Shown: positions 1 to 7,263 of the stretch, one piece after another | How positions within the stretch are numbered: position 1 is the stretch's first letter | Layout: every line of letters begins with the position of its first letter | NCBI GenBank assembly: GCA_023398375.1 | Contig: JAEWSH010000031.1 | Location: 1 to 11,035, forward strand | Direction: 5' to 3' | Source: Bacillota bacterium | GTDB taxonomy: Bacteria > Bacillota > Clostridia > Lachnospirales > Lachnospiraceae | Length of the DNA stretch: 11,035 bases | The notes under the pieces: model-generated | Told to the model about the DNA's origin: nothing | The model's input: the letters and a program-made list of their open reading frames with translations, nothing else | The model's database searches: none | Made by a program: the position numbers and the translations under genes

Positions 1-118
1 AAATAGCACTATTTGCTTCCACTCTACCACACCTGCTCTGTAACCCTTTGTTCATCGGTGTTTGAGGTGCGGTGGAAGCAACAGAAAAAGGTGGAAGCAA
101 ATTTTGCTTCCACCTCTG
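1..118. repeat. Palindromic intergenic element 1 (core plus inverted arm units)
   Basis: The unit TTGCTTCCAC (13-22) recurs inverted as GGTGGAAGCAA (71-81 and 90-100) and again in forward sense at 104-114. Between the first two copies lies a core, 38-58, containing CCCTTTGTTCATCGG. The same core, with 18 of 21 positions identical, occurs at 7287-7307 inside another element whose arms are a different sequence. The element may continue left of the window. No open frame of note crosses it. I read it as a dispersed non-coding repeat; its function and mode of spread are unknown. Confidence 0.6.
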
Positions 119-119
119 T
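90..119 (+). terminator. Candidate intrinsic terminator hairpin
   Basis: A perfect 12-bp stem, GGTGGAAGCAAA (90-101) with TTTGCTTCCACC (103-114), is followed by TCTGTTTTTAG, a short T run. It could end transcription entering from the left of the window. It also forms part of the palindromic element above, so it may be repeat structure rather than a dedicated terminator. Confidence 0.35.
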
Positions 120-129
120 TTTTAGGGTT

Positions 130-174
130 GACATGATGTTAACTTGTTGTAATATAATAAGTTAACATCATGTC
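130..174. repeat. Perfect 16-bp inverted repeat, 13-nt loop
   Basis: GACATGATGTTAACTT (130-145) is repeated exactly inverted at 159-174 around an AT-rich loop. If transcribed, two G-U and two G-C pairs extend the stem to 20 bp (126-178). No T run follows, so a terminator is not indicated. It lies about 560 bp upstream of the susC-like gene and could be an operator-like site, an RNA hairpin or a remnant of a mobile end. Nothing in the sequence decides between these. Confidence 0.6.
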
Positions 175-330
175 GGCCATTTTGTTAATATCGTGTTAAT
201 GGCATATTAATATTGTGCAGACACGTTATTCATATCCTGAAAGTATGTTGCTTGGTTCATACATGCATGGCATTTCTTCAGTAAAAGCTTTGTGTTTCTT
301 TTGTTTTGTCTTGATGTTGTGTAGTGCTTA

Positions 331-418
331 ACGGCCATCATCCGATCTGTTGACGGCCGTTAGGCGATTTGTTGACGGCCGTTGGCAGATTGCTTTACGG
401 CCGTTAGGCGGTGAAAAG
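331..418. repeat. Four tandem copies of a 22-bp unit upstream of susC
   Basis: ACGGCC starts at 331, 353, 375 and 397, a strict 22-bp period. Copies 2-4 share ACGGCCGTT; copies 1 and 2 agree best over the rest (about 17 of 22 positions), copy 3 drifts in its second half and copy 4 keeps only the first part. Each ACGGCCGT is itself a palindrome. The spacing, close to two helical turns, would place the copies on one DNA face, which suits cooperative binding by a regulator, but this is inference. There are no unique spacers, so it is not a CRISPR array. Confidence 0.75.
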
Positions 419-614
419 TTCTGTGGTTCAGTTGAATAAACATATGCATAGCATGCAGGAATGCCGTATGTGGAGTGTACAGATGCATTGTATGATGGTG
501 CAAAGTAGCCAAAATCAAATGACTTTTTCGTATTGTGCAACTGCATGCAATCGTTTGCATTGTTTGCTCCCCACATTTTACACATTCTTTATACTTTACT
601 AAATTAATAAAGCA

Positions 615-622
615 TATTTTTG
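615..622 (+). promoter_or_regulatory. Candidate -7 element for the sus-like operon
   Basis: TATTTTTG fits the Bacteroides -7 consensus TAnnTTTG. No convincing TTG-type -33 element lies 19-21 bp upstream, as would suit a promoter that depends on an activator. A start near 630 would leave an AT-rich leader of about 100 nt before the ATG at 734. No Shine-Dalgarno sequence precedes that ATG. Confidence 0.35.
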
Positions 623-660
623 TGGCGTCATGCTTTAGGTACTTGAAAGACATTAGAAAG

Positions 661-668
661 CAAAAGTA
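661..668 (-). promoter_or_regulatory. Candidate minus-strand -7 element in the susC leader
   Basis: Read on the minus strand this is TACTTTTG, matching TAnnTTTG. It points away from susC, and any transcript would run leftward, antisense to the susC leader. No -33 match is visible. No credible minus-strand gene lies to the left, so if active it would make an antisense RNA. Weak evidence only. Confidence 0.25.
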
Positions 669-733
669 CGAAATTATTTTTACGAATAATATATATAGGT
701 AATTAATATTGTTAACTTTAATTTATTAAATGC

Positions 734-3700
734 ATGAAGCAAGTAAATCCTAGAATCTATCGAACGATTCTTACCCTAGTTTTAGGGCTGTTCTTGTCAG
801 TTGGCGCTTATGCACAGAACATCACCGTGAAAGGTACTGTTACTGATGCGACAGGCGAACCGGTAATCGGTGCAAATGTCTTGGAAAAGGGTACAACTAA
901 TGGCGTTATCACCGACATTGATGGTAATTTTCAGTTGCAAACCTCTCGTGGTGCAATACTTCAGGTCTCTTTTGTCGGTTTCTTAACAGCTGAAGTAAAA
1001 GCAGCTCCTAATGTGAATGTTATTTTGCAAGAAGACTCCCAGTTACTTAGTGATGTTGTGGTAATTGGTTATGCTACAGGTAGTCAGCGAACTATCTCGG
1101 GTGCCGTTCAAAAAGTAGGCCGTGAAGAAATGAATGCAGGTGTAGTGGTTAATCCATTGGCTGCTATCAAGGGCAAAATAGCTGGTGTAAATATTCAAAA
1201 AACAGGTGGTGACCCTACAGCTGCCCCCGCTATTCGTGTTCGTGGTACTACTTCTCTGACCGGAGGCAATGACCCTTTGGTTATTATTGACGGTGTGTTT
1301 GGCGATTTGAACATGTTGAATGCCATTTCTCCTGCCGATATTGAGAATTTTACAGTATTGAAAGATGCTTCTGAAACAGCTCAGTATGGTTCACGTGGTG
1401 CATCAGGAGTAATTGTAGTTACTACTATCAAGGGCAAAAATGGTGTGAAGAGTTTGAGTTACGATGGAAGTTTCGGTATTGAAACTGTTTATAAGAATCT
1501 GGATATGTTGAGTGCGAGTCAATATAGAGCTGCTGCTCAAAATTTGGGTATCAGTATCCTGGATAAAGGGTATGATACGAATTTTATAGAAGAAATGCAA
1601 CAGTCCGGTTATACTCAGAATCATCGTTTGTCTTTCTCAAATGGAAATGAGGATTCCAATTATCGCGCTTCTATTGGCGTTATTGACCAGAAAGGTATTA
1701 TAAAGAACAATACGATGCGCAATTATACAGCAAAGATTGATGCAATGCAAAATATGTTCAATAATAAATTGAAATTAGAATTCGGCATGTTTGGTTCATT
1801 GAAAGAAAACAGATATGTGAATGACTATCAAAAAACATTTTATTCTGCTGCTTCTTATAACCCCACTTTCCCGAATGTGAAGAATCCTGAGACGGGAATG
1901 TGGGATGAAAATGCCAATGCTAATGAGGTGCATAATCCGCTAGGTCGTTTGGATATTGATGACCGCGAAACGAATGCATTTATTAATGCGAATGCACGCA
2001 TTACTTATAGCATTACAGATGATTTGAAATTGAGTGCATTTGGTTCTTATACATACAATGTAAAGGAGAACAAGAAGTACATCCCTACTTCTATTAAAGC
2101 AGGGTTGAGTAATCGTGGTGAAGCTTATCGTGGTGACAATAAGTCGCAATCTATGTTGGCGAATATGATGTTGACCTATAAGAAGGCTTTTGGCAAGCAT
2201 TACATCAATGCTTTAGCTTTGGCTGAAGTTCAAAGGGTAACTAACACAGGTTTTGGAGCTACAGTGAATGGATTTAGTTCTGATGATTTTTTATATAACA
2301 ATTTGCAAGCAGGTGCAGTGTTAAAATGGGGTAATAACACTTCTTATTATAATAATCCGAGTTTGGCATCTTTCATGGGACGTGTTAATTATTCATATGC
2401 CGATAAATACATTGTAACTGTGAACGCCCGTACAGATGGTTCTTCTAAAGTTGGAGCAAACAACAAATGGGCTTTCTTCCCGTCAGCATCTTTGGCTTGG
2501 GTGCTTTCTGAAGAAGAATTTATGAAAGATATTGATATTATCAGCAATTTGAAGATTAGAGCTGGTTATGGTCTTGCTGGTAATCAGGATGCTATCAGTT
2601 CCTATATGTCTTTGCCTTTGATGAGTCCGAATGGTACAACTACAGTAAATGGCCTTCCTGTAGTAACTATGGGGGTGACCCGCAATTATAATCCGGATTT
2701 GAAATGGGAAGTTAAGAAAACTTTTGATGTTGGTTTTGACTTGGGAATGTTTGACGAACGTTTGACTTTGGGTTTTGATTATTATAATTCAAAGACAACC
2801 GACCTGCTTTACAATTATGATGTGAAGGTTCCTCCTTTTACCTATCCTACTTTGCTTGCCAATATGGGAGCTATGCGTAACACGGGTATTGAAATATCAT
2901 TGGGTGGAACTCCTCTGAAAACCAAAGATATGGAGTTGAATATCAACGCTAACATAGCTTTCCAACAGAATAAGTTGCTCTCGTTGAATGGCACATATAT
3001 GGGTGAAGCTATGACCGCCAAAGAATATATGAATTTGGGTGGCATGAATGGTGCTGGCTTCATTGGTGGCTACAATCAGATTATCTATCAGATGGTGGGG
3101 CAGCCGGTGGGTGTATTCTATTTACCTAAATGCGACGGTTTGGTCGATAATGGATTTGGTGACTATACTTACCACATCCAAGACATTGATGGTGTTGAAG
3201 GGGTTGACCTTGCAGATGGAAAAGATCGCTATATAGCAGGTCAGGCTATGCCTAAAGCTTTATTGGGTGCTAATGTTAGCTTCCGTTATAAACAATTTGA
3301 TATTCAGGTGCAAATGAATGGTGCGTTCGGGCACAAAATATATAACGGTACCTCTTTATCCTACATGAATATGAATCAGTTCCCCACATACAACGTAATG
3401 CAAGGAGCTCCAGAGAAGAATATTAAAGACCAGACAGTGACAGACTATTGGTTGGAGAAAGGTGACTATTTGCATTTTGATTATGTGACATTGGGCTGGA
3501 ATCTTAATACAAAGAACATGAAAGCTATCAAGTCCTTGCGTGTCACGTTCTCTGTAAATAATTTGGCTACAATTACCGGCTACTCAGGGCTTTCTCCTTT
3601 GATTAACAGTACTACCGTAGGTGGTGATTTGGGTGTTGATGACAAACGTTTCTATCCGTTGTCTCGTACTTACTCTTTAGGACTTAGTGTTAACTTTTAA
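734..3700 (+). CDS. SusC-like TonB-dependent outer-membrane glycan transporter
   Basis: Energised by TonB-ExbBD, this protein would import oligosaccharides captured by its SusD partner through a 22-strand outer-membrane barrel. At 988 residues it has the family's normal length. A signal peptide covers 1-27 (cleavage after AYA). A carboxypeptidase-D regulatory-like beta domain spans about 30-101 (GTVTDATGEPVIGANV, then TDIDGNF). A TonB box, DVVVIGYAT, is at 107-115, and the plug runs to about 231 and ends in the family motif QYGSRGASGVIVVTT. The barrel follows and closes on a terminal Phe, as usual for BamA substrates. The N-terminal STN domain that talks to anti-sigma factors is absent, so control by an ECF sigma/anti-sigma pair is unlikely; a hybrid two-component or SusR-type regulator outside the window is more probable. 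It is the first gene of the operon; susD starts about 13 bp later. The start at 734 gives the signal peptide; the ATG at 730 is out of frame. The substrate cannot be inferred. Confidence 0.97.
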   Translation: MKQVNPRIYRTILTLVLGLFLSVGAYAQNITVKGTVTDATGEPVIGANVLEKGTTNGVITDIDGNFQLQTSRGAILQVSFVGFLTAEVKAAPNVNVILQEDSQLLSDVVVIGYATGSQRTISGAVQKVGREEMNAGVVVNPLAAIKGKIAGVNIQKTGGDPTAAPAIRVRGTTSLTGGNDPLVIIDGVFGDLNMLNAISPADIENFTVLKDASETAQYGSRGASGVIVVTTIKGKNGVKSLSYDGSFGIETVYKNLDMLSASQYRAAAQNLGISILDKGYDTNFIEEMQQSGYTQNHRLSFSNGNEDSNYRASIGVIDQKGIIKNNTMRNYTAKIDAMQNMFNNKLKLEFGMFGSLKENRYVNDYQKTFYSAASYNPTFPNVKNPETGMWDENANANEVHNPLGRLDIDDRETNAFINANARITYSITDDLKLSAFGSYTYNVKENKKYIPTSIKAGLSNRGEAYRGDNKSQSMLANMMLTYKKAFGKHYINALALAEVQRVTNTGFGATVNGFSSDDFLYNNLQAGAVLKWGNNTSYYNNPSLASFMGRVNYSYADKYIVTVNARTDGSSKVGANNKWAFFPSASLAWVLSEEEFMKDIDIISNLKIRAGYGLAGNQDAISSYMSLPLMSPNGTTTVNGLPVVTMGVTRNYNPDLKWEVKKTFDVGFDLGMFDERLTLGFDYYNSKTTDLLYNYDVKVPPFTYPTLLANMGAMRNTGIEISLGGTPLKTKDMELNINANIAFQQNKLLSLNGTYMGEAMTAKEYMNLGGMNGAGFIGGYNQIIYQMVGQPVGVFYLPKCDGLVDNGFGDYTYHIQDIDGVEGVDLADGKDRYIAGQAMPKALLGANVSFRYKQFDIQVQMNGAFGHKIYNGTSLSYMNMNQFPTYNVMQGAPEKNIKDQTVTDYWLEKGDYLHFDYVTLGWNLNTKNMKAIKSLRVTFSVNNLATITGYSGLSPLINSTTVGGDLGVDDKRFYPLSRTYSLGLSVNF

Positions 3701-3713
3701 TTAGATGTATATT

Positions 3714-5351
3714 ATGAAAAAAAATATATTATATAGCTTGTTGATTTCAACAGTGGCAACTGTCGGTTTGTCTTCTTGCGATGCTTTTTTGGAAGAGAAT
3801 CCGAAAGATCAGATTACGGAGGAACAGGCATATCAAAATTCTACGCTACTCTATTTAAATACAGTAGCTTCGCTCTATACCCAAGTAGGTGCTAATGGTG
3901 GTGGATCGGGTTTACAAGGTACTGACCGTGGTCTTTATGACTTGAATACTTTTACTACCGATGAGGCTGTTCTCCCTACACGTGGTGGTGACTGGTATGA
4001 TGGAGGGTTGTGGCAGGATGTATTCCTTCATAAATGGGGAACGAAGAACGACTTGGTAAAAGGTTCATGGGATTATCTTTATAGGGTAATTGCTCAAGCC
4101 AATAAATCATTGGATAAGTTGAATGAAATTTTGGCGAAAGACCCCGAAAATACATCTGTGCCCAAGTATATATCCGAGGTTCGCGCATTCCGTGCTTTGT
4201 ATTACTATTATCTGTTGGATATGTTTGCTCGTGTGCCGTTGGTTACCTCTTCTACTACGGCAATGGCTGATGTCGAACAGTCTGAACGTTCCGTTGTATT
4301 CACATTTGTGAAAACAGAACTTGAGGAATCTGTAGCTGATTTGAGTGATGCTCATAGCAACTTGCCGGGTGAGTATTACGGTAGAATAACGAAACCGGTT
4401 GCTTACTTTCTATTGGCAAAATTGGCTTTGAATGCCGAAATTTATACAGACGATAATTGGACTGACGGTTCAAAGCCCGATGGGAAAACTATCAAGTTTA
4501 CTGTGGATGGAGCAGAAAAAAATGCTTGGGAAGCTACAATTGCTTATGGTACTAAGATTAAAGAGTTGGGCTATCAGTTGGCCGATAACTTTGCTTCCAA
4601 CTTCTCTACGAAAAATGAAACTTCAGTAGAGAACATTCTTACTATTCCCATGGATCCTAATTTGTATAAAAATGAGTTCTATAACTTGATCCGTTCCCGT
4701 CATTATAATCATGGTAATGCTTATGGACAGGGGGGATGGAATGGCTCTTCGGCTACCAAAGAAGCTCTCGATGCTTTTGGATATGGAACAAATGCAGTAG
4801 ACCCACGTTTTGATGTTACCTATTATGCCGGTAAAGTAGAAGGACCGAAAGGTATTATTAAATTGGATGATGGAACAGATTTGGAGTATCTTCCTGCTGA
4901 AATTTCATTGGATATGTCTGGTAAGGCTTCTGAAAAAACTGCCGGTGCACGCATGAAAAAATACGAACTGGATGCAGCTGCAACCAATGATGGTAAATTG
5001 CAAACGAATGACATCGTTTTGTTCCGTTATGCTGATGTATTATTGATGATAAGTGAGGCAAAGGTAAGAAATGGCGAAAGTGGAAATGTTGAACTGAATG
5101 AAGTTCGTGCTCGCGCTGGAGCAAGTACAGATGTAGTAGCTAACCTTGAAACATTGTTGGCAGAGCGTCTGAGGGAATTTGCTTGGGAAGGTTTGCGCCG
5201 CCAAGATTTGGTACGCTTTGGTAAGTTTACACGTGCCTACACTGACAGACCTCAACTACAGGGTGAAGCTAACGGATATACTACCGTGTTTCCTATCCAT
5301 GAAGATGTTTTAAGTCTGAATACTAAGTTGACTCAGAATTACGGTTACTAA
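3714..5351 (+). CDS. SusD-like starch/glycan-binding surface lipoprotein (RagB/SusD family)
   Basis: This lipoprotein caps the SusC barrel at the cell surface and binds the glycan before import. From the ATG at 3714 (MKKNILYS) it has 545 residues. The lipobox is LSSC with the lipidated Cys at 22, followed by DAFLEENP, an acidic start typical of surface-exported SusD proteins. Family signatures are clear: an N-terminal segment with QITEEQAYQN, the TPR-region helix RAFRALYYYYLLDMFARVP at about 157-175, the helix RYADVLLMISEAK near 440, LREFAWEGLRRQDLVRFGKF near 490, and the C-terminal PIHEDVLSLNTKLTQNYGY. An in-frame ATG at 3705 would add only Met-Tyr-Ile; I prefer 3714 because the basic n-region then begins directly with Lys-Lys. 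It follows susC by 13 bp and abuts the next gene, so all three are surely co-transcribed. No truncation is visible. Confidence 0.96.
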   Translation: MKKNILYSLLISTVATVGLSSCDAFLEENPKDQITEEQAYQNSTLLYLNTVASLYTQVGANGGGSGLQGTDRGLYDLNTFTTDEAVLPTRGGDWYDGGLWQDVFLHKWGTKNDLVKGSWDYLYRVIAQANKSLDKLNEILAKDPENTSVPKYISEVRAFRALYYYYLLDMFARVPLVTSSTTAMADVEQSERSVVFTFVKTELEESVADLSDAHSNLPGEYYGRITKPVAYFLLAKLALNAEIYTDDNWTDGSKPDGKTIKFTVDGAEKNAWEATIAYGTKIKELGYQLADNFASNFSTKNETSVENILTIPMDPNLYKNEFYNLIRSRHYNHGNAYGQGGWNGSSATKEALDAFGYGTNAVDPRFDVTYYAGKVEGPKGIIKLDDGTDLEYLPAEISLDMSGKASEKTAGARMKKYELDAAATNDGKLQTNDIVLFRYADVLLMISEAKVRNGESGNVELNEVRARAGASTDVVANLETLLAERLREFAWEGLRRQDLVRFGKFTRAYTDRPQLQGEANGYTTVFPIHEDVLSLNTKLTQNYGY

Positions 5352-5377
5352 TGTTTAATGATTTAATACTTGATAAA

Positions 5378-6811
5378 ATGAAAAAAGTATTTGAATATAT
5401 AGCAACACTCTTATTGCTACTGGCAGTAGGGACAAGTTGTGAAGAAGGAAATGATAACTGGAAGGTGATTACGGCTGTTCCGACAGGATTGTATATTACG
5501 GGTGATGCTACAATTTATAGTGCGGCTGCCACTTCCTCTCAATTGACAACTCCAGCGTTTGACAATGCTCCGGAAGGAACTAATATTGTAGGAATCTATA
5601 CATGGCTCAAATCATCAGGGAGTTTCACTATGTTGGAGGTGGATTCTGAAGGCAATGAAATCAATTATGGCAGTGGAGAATCTGTTGCTACGACTCCGGC
5701 TCCGACTTATAGATTGACCGTAGGTGGTAGCCCGTTCACGGTTGCGAAAGACGGATTATATTATGTAGCTTTTAATAAGGCTGATAATCAGCTCACGGTT
5801 ATCCCTACTGATTTTGGTATTATTGGTGATGCAACTCCTCAGCAGTGGAATGATGAAACTGCTATGGCGGGTGCTTTGAATGAAGCTCAGGCTACTGTGG
5901 AGTATACTATAAAAGATGTAACACTGGATAAGAAAGAAATGAAGTTCCGTTACTTGCATAATTGGGGCGTGGATATTCCTTATCAAGGGGCAACAGTGAA
6001 GATGCACTCAAATATGGGAGCCGTCGCAAAAGGTGCTATTTCCGAGGCATTCAGTGAATGTAAAGGTGGAGGGGATAACTTTACTGTAGGTAAAGCTGGC
6101 ATTTATGATGTTACATTGAAACTGGATTTACGCACCGGTGTTTTTTCTGCTCAGGCTATTTGTACGGCAGAAGACACTTCAAGTGCTACGTTACCCGAAA
6201 AGATGTTTGTTGTTGGTGCACCATGGGATTGGAAGTGGGAAAATGCACCGGAAATGATACCGGTACATAGTCACGATGGTATGTTCTGGGGAATCTATTA
6301 TATTGAAGCAGGTCAAGGCGTTAAGTTCAATAATGAAATGAGCTGGGATACTGGTGACAACTTTGGAGCTGAAAACGAAGAACCCAAAGGGTATGGCGAA
6401 TATCCGGCAGGTGGAGCTAATTTGGTAATCAGTACATCAGGTTATTATCAGATAGTAGTGATATGTACACTTTCTGCGGATAAGAAGAGCATAAACAGAA
6501 AGATTGTTCTTTCTGAACCGGAGCCTTACTTGATTGGTGATGCAGCAGCTGGTGGATGGGATGCTCAGTTGGCAGATGTTGATAAATTCAAATTGAATGC
6601 AGAAGGTGAGTATGTGTCTCCGGTATGCAAAGAAGGGAATTTGCGTATGTGTGTAAAATTGGAGAACTGCGATTGGTGGCAAACTGAATTTAATGTTTTT
6701 GATGGCAAGATTCTATTCCGCGGTAAAGGCAATGATCAGGATGCCGTTAAGGTAGCTGCCGGACAAACAGTGAAGTTAAACTTCAAGGACAATACCGGGA
6801 GTATTCAGTAA
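5378..6811 (+). CDS. SusE/SusF-like multidomain glycan-binding surface lipoprotein
   Basis: From the ATG at 5378 (MKKVFEYIATLLLLL) this is a 477-residue lipoprotein with lipobox AVGTSC (Cys 21) followed by EEGND, an acidic stretch of the kind that directs lipoproteins to the cell surface. An ATG at 5351 overlaps the susD stop but would put nine odd residues before the signal peptide, so I reject it. The rest reads as about four successive beta-sandwich modules. Three open with a similar strand: LYITGDAT at 38, FGIIGDATPQQW at 146 and PYLIGDAAAGGW near 383; a variant, MFVVGAPWDW, opens near 275. The last is the classic SusF/SusE carbohydrate-binding module opening, and conserved Trp residues (PWDWKW, CDWWQ) could stack on sugar rings. 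The length equals SusF of the starch system, but orthology is not implied. Role: extra glycan capture beside SusC/SusD. It is the last intact gene of the operon. Confidence 0.85.
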   Translation: MKKVFEYIATLLLLLAVGTSCEEGNDNWKVITAVPTGLYITGDATIYSAAATSSQLTTPAFDNAPEGTNIVGIYTWLKSSGSFTMLEVDSEGNEINYGSGESVATTPAPTYRLTVGGSPFTVAKDGLYYVAFNKADNQLTVIPTDFGIIGDATPQQWNDETAMAGALNEAQATVEYTIKDVTLDKKEMKFRYLHNWGVDIPYQGATVKMHSNMGAVAKGAISEAFSECKGGGDNFTVGKAGIYDVTLKLDLRTGVFSAQAICTAEDTSSATLPEKMFVVGAPWDWKWENAPEMIPVHSHDGMFWGIYYIEAGQGVKFNNEMSWDTGDNFGAENEEPKGYGEYPAGGANLVISTSGYYQIVVICTLSADKKSINRKIVLSEPEPYLIGDAAAGGWDAQLADVDKFKLNAEGEYVSPVCKEGNLRMCVKLENCDWWQTEFNVFDGKILFRGKGNDQDAVKVAAGQTVKLNFKDNTGSIQ

Positions 6812-6844
6812 GAACAATGTGCTGAAAGAATATAAAGTATTATA

Positions 6845-6892
6845 ATGAAAAGGGCTGCAGGTGAAGTGCGCCCCAAAAGTTGGACAGGTTAA
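6845..6892 (+). pseudogene. Possible beheaded start of the next operon gene
   Basis: An ATG 33 bp after the SusE/F stop opens MKRAAG, a basic beginning like that of an exported protein, but from 6862 on the sequence is an IS3-type end and the frame stops at 6892 after 15 residues. In such loci the next gene is often a surface glycoside hydrolase. I infer that an insertion cut this gene away, but with only about six native codons the call is weak and it may be no gene at all. Confidence 0.2.
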
Positions 6893-7009
6893 ACATTAAC
6901 CGGTTATAGAAAGAGTTCGGTATTGTACCGGACTCTTTCCATTTAACCGGGACTTTATTCTTTTATAAGTATGTTCTTTTATTTCTTTTATATTATCGGT
7001 ATCTGTCAT
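6862..7009 (-). mobile_element. Remnant 3' end of an IS3-family insertion sequence
   Basis: The segment 6862-6886 has the TG...CCCC..AAAAGTTGGACA form of an IS3-family (IS150-like) terminal inverted repeat. Ten bases inside it lies the stop codon of a minus-strand frame that matches the C-terminus of IS3-family transposases. The opposite end, whose sequence would contain TGTCCAACTTTTGGGG, is not found in the window, so the element is broken. Its inner boundary is uncertain: family-like coding sequence fades around 6965 and the REP-like region begins near 7008. Confidence 0.7.
6896..7009 (-). pseudogene. C-terminal fragment of an IS3-family transposase (OrfB)
   Basis: On the minus strand, 37 codons are open from an ATG at 7009 to the TAA at 6896-6898. 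The last ~23 residues include YKRIKSRLNGKSPVQYRTL, the hallmark end of the rve integrase domain in IS3-family OrfB proteins (usual form: KRI...L.G.SPVQYR). The first ~14 residues do not resemble the family, and an in-frame TGA sits just upstream, so the catalytic DDE core is lost and this scrap cannot work. The end of the coding sequence contains a 14-bp inverted repeat (6909-6922 with 6926-6939, one G-U pair), so the stop region may double as a terminator. Its presence explains what otherwise looks like an isolated hairpin after the operon. Confidence 0.75.
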
Positions 7010-7057
7010 TAGCTTCGCTCAAAACCTCTTCTGATTATTTCATCAAGGTATAGTCAG

Positions 7058-7117
7058 AGCGTAGCGAAGAATCTACTTTCTTTATGAATACGCAGAGAAG
7101 AGATTCTTCGCTACGCT
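7058..7117. repeat. REP-like inverted repeat
   Basis: AGCGTAGCGAAGAATCT (7058-7074) is repeated exactly inverted at 7101-7117 around a 26-nt loop. A weaker outer pair, ATTAGCTT (7008-7015) with AAGCTAAT (7133-7140), may mark the limits of a larger unit. From general knowledge, sequences of the type GAGCGTAGCGAAGAATCT are dispersed intergenic repeats in several bacterial groups including Bacteroidetes. No coding sequence is involved. Confidence 0.65.
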
Positions 7118-7263
7118 GAATACGGATAGTATAAGCTAATTATGGCGACATACTTGGTTTATAATCAGTACTTATAAGAAAACTTGAGAGATAATTGCAT
7201 TGTTTGTGATGCAGTATTTGCTCAAGATTCAGCTCAGCCCCGACAAAAAGTTGAGCGCACTTT

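Larger units (their letters stand above)
419..733. other. AT-rich non-coding leader region of the operon
   Basis: Apart from the two promoter cores noted above and a small inverted repeat (ATGCAA 545-550 with TTGCAT 555-560), I see nothing defined here. Short frames on both strands cross the stretch but have low-complexity Met/His/Cys-rich translations, no start context and no recognisable domain, so I do not call genes. The same holds for 175-330, which is plain AT-rich sequence. Confidence 0.6.

Noticed and set aside
331..418. CRISPR array
   Set aside because: The 22-bp units are directly adjacent with no spacers, and no cas gene is present.
360..653. 97-codon minus-strand frame upstream of susC
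   Set aside because: The translation is His/Cys/Thr-rich, resembles no family, and runs through the 22-bp tandem repeats.
6899..6951. Dedicated terminator of the sus-like operon
   Set aside because: The hairpin lies inside the coding end of an IS3-family transposase remnant, so it came with the insertion, though it may act as a terminator now.
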